Assembly: GCA_004335635.1 (NCBI GenBank)
Contig: QAXH01003731.1
Coordinates: forward strand, 1 to 14,213
DNA: 14,213 nucleotides
Direction of reading: 5' to 3'
Origin: Chloromonas sp. AAM2
Lineage: Eukaryota > Chlorophyta > Chlorophyceae > Chlamydomonadales > Chlamydomonadaceae
Part shown: in pieces, positions 9,601 to 14,213 of the stretch
How positions within the stretch are numbered: position 1 is the stretch's first letter
Layout: every line of letters starts with the position of its first letter
Translations under genes and position numbers: made by a program
The notes under the pieces: model-generated
What the model was told of the DNA's origin: nothing
What the model saw: the letters and a program-made list of their open reading frames with translations, nothing else
The model's database searches: none

Positions 9601-12600
9601 GACAGCTGCAGTCAAGCTTGTTTTGCAGCGCACACCTGACATCCTGCACTGGCAGCAGTTACAATCAGACGGGACTGCCTCAGCGAGTTTTGAGGCTGTT
9701 GGCGATGACGGGCAACTCTACTCGATCAACCTGCTGGACGGAACTGTGCTGCTGAATGGACTGCCTCCCAGCAGGCTGCCCAAGGACATCACCGAGCACC
9801 ACATGTTCAAGTGAGGACACTTACACGATATGGAGGTGTCATGCAGACAACCAAGTGTGTGCGGCATGGCATCCATTGACCAGCAGACTGTGCAGGGAAA
9901 TGCAGTGTGCGCCAGTGCCAGTGTGATGATCTGCCATTCATGCACTAGATGGTGATAAGTTTTGAGCACTGCAGATGTTAAGAACATCATGTAAGATGCT
10001 GTTGATTTCTTACGTGCGCTCTCAGGCGCACATTCGGCGAGGGTGTCAATTTCGAGGTGGTCTGCACTGCAGCCGGAGTGCAGCAGACCGTGCGGACTAT
10101 CAACGGGTGCTACTACAACTTCTCCTGGGCCGTCAATGGCATGCTCATCGTGCAAGAGGTGGACATGGCGCACGACTGTGTGTTGGAGTTGCTGGATGTA
10201 GGCACAGACGGACTGTGCAGTGGCTGGGGCGCAGAGCTGCCTGTGAGGCTCAGGATGCTGCACAGCCACTGGATATGCAGGTCAGTGCCTATGGTCGGGT
10301 CTTTTACTGCTGGGTACAGTGTTGAAACCGTTGGCCACATGACCAGGCGATCTAATACGCCTTTGCAACGCTGGCACTGCAAAGTTTACATACAATTGCA
10401 GCTAAACCATTTGGTGCAGCGGCCTCGAGATGCGGGGATTGTACAGGGTTGTCACGTCAACATTAGAGCAGTCAGCATTCAAAGTTGCACACTGATGTAC
10501 CAGTAAAGTCTAAAGTGCTACTTGTGCACAGTAAATGCTTACAACAGTCAAGCAGACACCTGCGCTAGGACAGCCATGCTGCAACACACACTACGATAAG
10601 TGGTACAAGCCAGGGCTGTTGTGTTTGTCCATCCGCCTTCAGAAACACAGGTGCCATTGTAGTGCGGCCGACGCATTTCTTCGAGCGTGACAGCCACTTC
10701 TTGATCGAGGTAATGGTGATCCAACGGTGCAAGATTAGCAAACCACAAGTCGATTCCGGCTGACATGGTGCTCTAGTGTCTAGACAGACCCATGATGGTC
10801 ATCTCTTGACATCTGGCAATAGCCAGTGAACACTTCTCCACCCATCGCAGCTGATGACAGCAACCCATGAGCTTCGTTTGGAGAAGCAAATCCAAGCACG
10901 TCTGAAGCTGAATGAACGATAAGCCCATCCACCATGTTGCACATTTTTTCGTTGTCAATGCAGGTGATGGCAGACATAGATGGCACAGCAGCAGGCAGCC
11001 ATTTTGATGTGCAGGTTGCAGCAGAGGCGGTGACTGATGCTAGCAGCAGCTACGCGCGAGAATCAATCGCTCCCAGTGACGATGATACTCAGGTCACATG
11101 GAATGCGGCGGTTGACCCCAGGCAGATTGCGATGATTTGCTGGCGAGTACCCCTTCATTTGTGCACATTGCACTGGACGCAACTGCTAAACGATGGCACA
11201 GTCCGGCAACAGCTGACCGACCAGCTGCTGACTTCAAGGCCAGACTCGCCTGTTGAGCACACTTTGGCCAAAATGGAGGAGCGGCAGTACATCCATACGT
11301 ACCTTCGACACAATGTTGTGTCTCTCGGCACTCAGGACAGTGCCCGTGGTGGTAGCAATAGGCCTGATGCCAGTGACTCTTTGCTGTTTGAGCTGCCAAG
11401 GTTCGCCATGGAGTTTGAGCAGCAAGCTGACGGAACCCTGGCAGCTCTGGAGTTCACAGGCTATCATCTGGCACAGCAGCAGCAGCAGCTGGTTTCAGGG
11501 GATGGACAGCCAGGAGGAGGGGTGTTCTACACATTACCGGAGTTTGAACAGTATCTGGTGCTGCAGCGCGCATCGGGAAGCGCGGAGGTCGGTGGAAAAC
11601 TTCGTGCTGATCAGTTGGTGCTGGTACCGGTGGGCGAGGTCATAGCGGATCGCGGCATCACTGTTGTCGCGTCTGCTGGGCGCATCGTAGGCGTCCAGGT
11701 CTCCAGCTCACCCGATGCGACATTGAAGGCGCGTCGTTTCTGCAAGTAGTCACAGCCAACATCTCATCAAGTGTCGTGAGCCAGAATTCGTTTCGCAATT
11801 TTGAACGGCTGTTAGACGGTTTGTAGATGCAAGCTTTGAAAGATTGCATGGCGCTGCCACATTTCTACACAGACCTGCACAACAAAGCCAACACACACTA
11901 CCTCTGACGGCTTCCCTGGTGTAAATACATATACATATATATATATATATACTACCTCTAATTATACCTTTCATTCAGCAGCCCGGCTCCCGATGCCAAC
12001 TGGCTATGCCCAATGCGATCACCACGTGCACGGCCATCTGCACGTCTTGCAGTACCACATCTACGAGATTCACACGAGGTTTGGCGACCTACGCGCCCCC
12101 TCCATCCTGGCCCGCCTGCAGCTAGCCGCGCTGTACGCCGCCACTGGCACGCTTGTGCCCGAGCCCTGCAGCCGGCTGACAGGTGCTCAGGCCGCCCTGG
12201 TGCTGCTGAGGCAGTGCTGGGTGGACCGGCCTCTCAGCAGCGAGGAGGCTGCTCAGCTGAGAAGTGTGGGGCTGCTGGGAGGCCACCTGGCTGCAGCGCT
12301 GCGACTGGTGCAGCATGAGTTGGAACTCAGTGCAAGACAGCTAGCGCACCTGCATCAACACACTGCAGTTGCTACCACCCAGCAATCAGGTCTCCAGTGC
12401 GATCCACATGCTGTAACCTACTATCTCCAGGAGACCAGCAGCATGCATGCCAGAGGCGTGAATGCCATGCGGACAATACTAACGCGAACTGAGGAACTGC
12501 GAATTCTGGGCACCATCCAACAGTCGCCGGAGCCGCCTGCCTGGCTGCGCCTGGGCTATTTCAAGCCCATCACCGTCCCACCATGCCCGGCACTAGCCCT

Positions 12601-14162
12601 CACAAGCCCTGCTTTCCAGCCTGGTGTAGGGCAGGTTTCCAAGTGGCCCGCCAGATTTCAAAAGACTTTCTTCAGCCACCATGCCACCGATGCGTCCGTT
12701 GTGAAAAGTATTGAGCAGGCTCTCACACAGTTGGTGGTTGTGCCTGCCCCCGCCGGTAGTATGCCAAGATACCCCTTGGTCCTGGCGGATGATGCCACCC
12801 CTCTAGAAGTTGAAATGCACAAGGAACTGCAAGACAGTTGGGCAACACACCAAAGCGCCCCTGCGCCGGAGGCTGTGTCACTTGGCACGCTGCATGTAGT
12901 ACAACAACTTCTGGTAGGTACCTTACTCATTTATCATGTCATGCTGCAATATTGAGGCACTGAATCATTGTCAAACCCCGGAATTGTCCATCTAAGGTCG
13001 CACCAGTCTCTTCAACTTGCGGGGCAGGAGGCCTGGGGTGTCAGACGCCAGCAAGCAGCAAGAACGGTGCTTATAACAGTGTGCGTGAACCAGCAACGGT
13101 GCGACTTCTAATTTACAGGCACAGGCAAATCCCGAGTGAATCCCAAGTGAAAATGTCAGTTCCCAAGCGGGGCTCGCCCGACCTGGGGTGCCAAGTTCCC
13201 GAGATGAACCCGAGTAAGATGCTTAGGCTTGGGAGACCCCTGCTGCAATCGTGGCTTGTTGGCCATTACAACACGCACATGTTGTAAAGCCTTGGATGTG
13301 ATGGTAATAAGGAACAGGAAAAGATCTCTTCTTAATCTCTCCCTTCTGGAGCTGAATTTCCTGCTGTTGATTTGAAGGCATACACACACCTGGATACCGA
13401 CTACTGCAGTGTGCTCCCGTTGACTCTGTGCAGGCCGGAGTTACCGAGGGCAGGCAGCAGATTGAGGACTGGCTGCAGAAGCATTTGCCACTGGTGAACG
13501 AAACAGCGGGCATCCACGGCACTGCCTTCAGACTCATGCAGGCGTGCGGTCTTGCACCCTCCCCTGGTCTTCTGGACCTGGTTCGTGCTGCATGGCTGGA
13601 TGCTGATTGCCTGCGGCAATTCAATCCCTTCCTCAATGATGAGTCGTGTGGACGTCTTAAGGACGGTGTTATGATGTGGCTGCAGCTCTGCGTTCTGGTA
13701 AGATTGCCGTGGAAATTCACGATCAGTCAAGCAGGCTGAGGTACGGCTGAACACCTTGTAAGGCGTGTCCTTCAACTGCTGGTCCTTGCAGGAGGATCGA
13801 CTGGCGAGGCTTGAGGTGCTGGCGACGAGCGCACAGCAAGATGCCGGGTACCTGCCTGCACTTGTACAGGTCAGTTGCTTGCACCAGTGAAGGCAGTAAG
13901 CGCAAAACCTGATGGTTTTCTGCCTGTCTGAGCCACGGGGAATGTCCCTTTGTACCCATTCTGTTGCCGCTGCCCGGCACGTGTTGTTTTGTGAATCATC
14001 TTCACGCCCCTTTGAAACCATGCAGGAGCTACAAGTGCATCGCACGTGGGACGTTGCCCAGCATCCCCAGTGGCTTGCGTTCGAGGTGGAAGGCCAGCTC
14101 CAGATCAGGCCGCAGCAGCACTGGATCGCCAAGCACCTCATCGAGAACCCAGGAGCGATAGA
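3379..14162 (+). CDS. Giant DUF3638-family protein gene (partial, multi-exon; both ends missing)
   Basis: Eighteen exons join to about 2,130 residues. Family markers, in order, are: an alpha-helical N-terminal half with a coiled coil; LSKPGFLTYGALRSYPLGQ (exon at 6838); ALLCYGG...LDTDDV then RCHNVMA (8192-9810); INLLDGTVLLNGLPPSRLP (9491 exon); RTFGEGVNFEV and INGCYYNF (10026 exon); VVRPTHFFERD (10643 microexon); LPRFAMEFEQ and LPEFEQYLVLQ (10964 exon); ARLQLAALYAATGTL and LTGAQAAL (12.0-12.9 kb exon); and HPQWLAFEVE...IRPQQ, the lead-in to DUF3638 (14026 exon). The P-loop-like part and DUF3645 would follow beyond the window. Such proteins usually exceed 3,000 residues and are labelled ubiquitin thioesterases by transfer. 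No catalytic residues are visible here, so the function is not established. Splice sites were inferred by eye from GT-AG borders, phase and family resemblance. Confidence 0.85.
3885..4096 (+). CDS. Giant gene exon B
   Basis: The acceptor is GCCTGCAG| in phase 0, and the donor CACAG|GTACGT leaves two bases, matching the next acceptor. It encodes DEVVPDHAALQHAAAVVANA, then VWLPEYGAALLALDW and LHVYMVGLDDWVNKVH. A second donor eight bases earlier (AACAAG|GTGCAC, exon end 4088) would be phase 0 and would not fit exon C. No named domain is recognised. Confidence 0.65.
4248..4593 (+). CDS. Giant gene exon C
   Basis: The acceptor CTGTGCAG| supplies the third base of a serine codon shared with exon B. 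The donor is TTCAAG|GTGCGT, phase 0. The 346-bp exon encodes hydrophobic helices (STGVALLHVGTVATCAYAAF; SPAFVLAVAVDALEDAG) followed by LTKYIPPRKD. The second helix and proline turn sit where the family has a helical region of the type 'mLl.i.elw..lD......P'. This assignment rests on resemblance alone. Confidence 0.65.
4726..4833 (+). CDS. Giant gene exon D
   Basis: The acceptor CCGCAG| was chosen because it is the only nearby one in phase 0 after exon C. The acceptor at 4701-4703 would break the frame. It encodes FSASCLLPECNWVELM and RPRLEGLTQHVCHLL, ending ACGAAG|GTACAG. The upstream frame is open back to 4654, so the start is inferred from phase. Confidence 0.5.
4906..5016 (+). CDS. Giant gene exon E
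   Basis: The exon follows a good pyrimidine tract (CTATCCTCCTGCTTCAG|) and ends CGG|GTGAGC, phase 0 at both sides. It encodes VLLDKGVRC, SLLFDLATVHFELWLLQRQV, an amphipathic helix typical of this protein. The preceding 72-bp intron has no stop in frame, so exons D and E could be read as one exon if it is retained. Confidence 0.6.
5170..6678 (+). CDS. Giant gene exon F (largest exon, coiled-coil region)
   Basis: This 1,509-bp exon (503 codons) starts after a strong pyrimidine tract and CTCTGCAG|, phase 0, and ends TATCAG|GTACG, phase 0. The frame is open upstream to 5089, but only 5170 keeps phase with exon E. The N-terminal part is helical. About 6040-6360 encodes a charged, leucine-heptad segment (RARWQVVLAKQQLVAKLRKQ) predicted to be a coiled coil. 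Near the end, VMQPLPSDSDAALQWLFFLH then PPAFRQLSRASF matches the family pattern in which a conserved 'LP..' segment precedes a 'F.lr.P..F...R.at' block. Confidence 0.85.
6838..7553 (+). CDS. Giant gene exon G
   Basis: The acceptor CAGCCAG| is phase 0 and the donor GCAGC|GTAAGT leaves two bases. It begins with an aromatic/proline stretch (LYLPSPPYGKTLCW) and WYPDSLAPEMAWQ. It then carries a block strongly reminiscent of fungal DUF3638 proteins: QQNLRPSWLSKPGFLTYGAL, YPLGQLRRLCVALNERCLPL, then VGTLVRQLLYHLGTL. This corresponds to the family's 'L...lS..ef.al..lPlG..lqw.nil.qL......v..ll.q...q.G' segment. Confidence 0.85.
7832..7967 (+). CDS. Giant gene exon H
   Basis: The acceptor CTCGCAG| gives the last base of an alanine codon shared with exon G. 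The donor is TTACAG|GTAAAT, phase 0. It encodes YLSAWHPPMCVVAHRFACM followed by ADELEQLCKVAPYEGARCQQ. It shows no independent motif, and is supported by phase on both sides and by continuing the helical character of exon G. Confidence 0.75.
8192..8287 (+). CDS. Giant gene exon I
   Basis: A 96-bp exon bounded by GTGCAG| and ACG|GTGCGT, phase 0 at both ends. It encodes ARQCFLRAVALLCYGGSKPL and DTDDVAMMVKL. This matches the family segment of type 'ra..lyayalLcY......Lt..D......l'. Confidence 0.8.
8288..9164 (+). other. 877-bp intron, longest in the gene
   Basis: It runs from GTGCGT to CATTGCAG. It contains an open frame of 98 codons at 8628-8924 with an equally long antisense frame; neither resembles a known protein. 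The interior is AT-richer than the exons and includes TGTAA at 9085. No nested gene can be supported. Confidence 0.6.
9165..9212 (+). CDS. Giant gene microexon J (48 bp)
   Basis: Phase 0 at both ends, with acceptor CATTGCAG| and donor TTAAAG|GTGTGG (a weak donor). It encodes VLLNHGHTFLDPTHLK. Joining it between MVKL and DAEYLQQLDHLHVRCHNVMA restores the family block in which a short 'l....g...d....' linker precedes the conserved HNVMA-type motif. Automatic gene finders could miss it. Confidence 0.7.
9361..9386. repeat. AT microsatellite with an inverted partner 2.5 kb away
   Basis: An (AT)n tract is followed by ATGTATTTACACCAGG, inside the intron before exon K. The 19 bp at 9368-9386 are the exact reverse complement of 11915-11933, which is also joined to an AT tract in another intron of the same gene. 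Confidence 0.8.
9491..9810 (+). CDS. Giant gene exon K
   Basis: The acceptor TTGCTGCAG| is phase 0, and the donor TTCAA|GTGAGG leaves two bases. It encodes DAEYLQQLDHLHVRCHNVMA, a helical segment, and then INLLDGTVLLNGLPPSRLP. The last block is one of the clearest signatures of this family (type 'inlL.G.vL.NG.PPsrLP..I..h'). Joining to exon L rebuilds HHMFK|RTFG. Confidence 0.9.
10026..10280 (+). CDS. Giant gene exon L
   Basis: The acceptor CTCTCAG| gives the third base of the lysine codon. The exon continues RTFGEGVNFEV, TVRTINGCYYNFSWAVNG, MLIVQEVD, then CVLELLDVG and LRMLHSHWIC. The donor GCAG|GTCAGT leaves two bases. 'R.FG..nFEV' plus 'ING.yY.F....d..l.i.E' is the family's beta-rich segment after the NG.PPsrLP motif. 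The frame runs on to 10506 but loses family character after the donor. Confidence 0.9.
10643..10709 (+). CDS. Giant gene microexon M (67 bp)
   Basis: Found by phase and motif: the acceptor CCGCCTTCAG| needs one base to complete the arginine from exon L, and the donor ATCGAG|GTAATG is phase 0 into exon N. It encodes NTGAIVVRPTHFFERDSHFL. This matches the family's 'g.i.FRP..F..Rdv.Fl' block, which would be absent without it. Splicing L directly to N gives a stop, so the microexon is required. Confidence 0.85.
10964..11741 (+). CDS. Giant gene exon N (3' border uncertain)
   Basis: The acceptor follows a pyrimidine-rich tract (TTTTTTCGTTGTCAATGCAG|) in phase 0. The exon encodes LLFELPRFAMEFEQ, ALEFTGYHLAQQQQQ, LPEFEQYLVLQ and RADQLVLVPVGEV, matching the family's 'lpR..leF......l.s..f.gy.l...q.......l..f..yLvL......rkvlvP.G.v'. 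The frame ends at TAG 11747. A GT donor at 11746 leaves two bases and does not fit the next acceptor. A GC donor at 11742 (GCAAGT) does fit. The end could be 11741 or 11745. Confidence 0.8.
11915..11950. repeat. AT microsatellite, inverted copy of the 9368-9386 motif
   Basis: CCTGGTGTAAATACATATA followed by an AT run, in the intron before exon O. Beyond the shared 19 bp and the AT run, the flanks of the two copies do not align well. Confidence 0.8.
11979..12913 (+). CDS. Giant gene exon O (tandem acceptor at 5' end)
   Basis: The acceptor is a CAGCAG pair (11976-11981), so the exon can start at 11979 or 11982, both needing one incoming base. It encodes YHIYEIHTRFGDL, ARLQLAALYAATGTLVPEP, LTGAQAALVLLRQCW and RPLSSEEAAQL. 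The family equivalent is 'y.vd..lgrL...s...rL.lAyLhAlT...lPDp.tg.TG.eeAl..L'. The C-terminal part has WLRLGYFKPI. The donor is CTTCTG|GTAGGT, phase 0. Confidence 0.85.
12914..13433 (+). other. 520-bp intron with short tandem motifs
   Basis: It runs from GTAGGT to CTCTGTGCAG. It carries two near-identical 11-bp units ATCCC(G/A)AGTGA at 13129-13139 and 13140-13150, and related TTCCC(A/G)AG words to about 13205. Open frames at 13081-13287 (plus) and 13223-13720 (minus) show no family resemblance. Confidence 0.6.
13434..13697 (+). CDS. Giant gene exon P
   Basis: The acceptor CTGTGCAG| and donor GTTCTG|GTAAGA are both phase 0 (88 codons). It encodes AGVTEGRQQIEDWLQKHLP and LDLVRAAWLDADCLRQFNP, then SCGRLKDGVMMWLQLCVL. 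The position, immediately ahead of the DUF3638 lead-in, fits the helical segment the family has there. Confidence 0.85.
13792..13869 (+). CDS. Giant gene exon Q
   Basis: A 78-bp exon, phase 0 at both ends (CCTTGCAG| and GTACAG|GTCAGT). It encodes EDRLARLEVLATSAQQDAGY and LPALVQ. It joins P and R in frame and continues the charged helical character. The sequence is short but bounded by clean splice sites. Confidence 0.8.
14026..14162 (+). CDS. Giant gene exon R: start of DUF3638
   Basis: The acceptor CCATGCAG| is phase 0, and the donor ATAGA|GTGAGT leaves two bases before the window ends. It encodes ELQVHRTWDVAQ, then HPQWLAFEVEGQLQIRPQQ and HWIAKHLIENPGAI. This is the conserved lead-in of DUF3638 ('hP.WL.fE.e..i.IRp.Q..ia..mi.p'). 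In family members it is followed directly by a 'q.nMGEGKs..i' P-loop-like motif, expected in the next exon. Confidence 0.92.
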
Positions 14163-14213
14163 GTGAGTACCATGTGTTGTGAGTGGTCGAGTGAGTGCAC
14201 ACGGGGACCTCAA

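Noticed and set aside
10281..10506. Read-through extension of exon L
   Set aside because: It follows a good GTCAGT donor, loses family resemblance at once, and ends at a stop, whereas microexon M restores the expected motif.
13401..14213. 270-codon minus-strand frame at the right edge
   Set aside because: It lies antisense to exons P, Q and R, which have clean splice sites and the DUF3638 lead-in, and its translation resembles no family.

Overview
This is eukaryotic nuclear DNA. Short and medium GT-AG introns interrupt one long gene on the + strand. Exons are GC-richer and alanine/leucine-rich, and introns hold AT tracts and low-complexity sequence. The style (many introns of about 70-900 bp, a 1.5 kb exon, exon use of GC-ending codons) suggests a green alga. 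That placement is inference. The protein family also occurs in fungi, oomycetes and other protists.

The main content is the middle of one giant gene, roughly 3379 to past the right end. I could join 18 exons. Every junction keeps phase with GT-AG borders except one, between the exon ending near 11741-11745 and the exon starting at 11979/11982. The visible product is about 2,130 residues with neither true terminus. The last exon carries the lead-in to the DUF3638 domain (HPxWLxFEVE...QIRPQQ, 14062-14121), and earlier exons carry several motifs typical of the same family. I therefore call it a giant DUF6606/DUF3638/DUF3645-type protein, often labelled 'ubiquitinyl hydrolase / ubiquitin thioesterase' by automatic transfer. 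The P-loop-like GEGKS part of DUF3638 and DUF3645 should lie just beyond the window. The N-terminal DUF6606-like part was not found.

Layout: 1-152 is a 55-bp direct repeat around a perfect 48-bp palindrome. 153-2344 holds no convincing gene, but has small repeats and a fold-back element at 1719-1837. 2345-2686 is a possible degenerate coding remnant with one in-frame stop. 2687-3378 is unassigned, with one weak candidate upstream exon. 3379-14162 is the giant gene, and 14163-14213 is the start of its next intron. No tRNA, rRNA, CRISPR or bacterial-type feature was seen.
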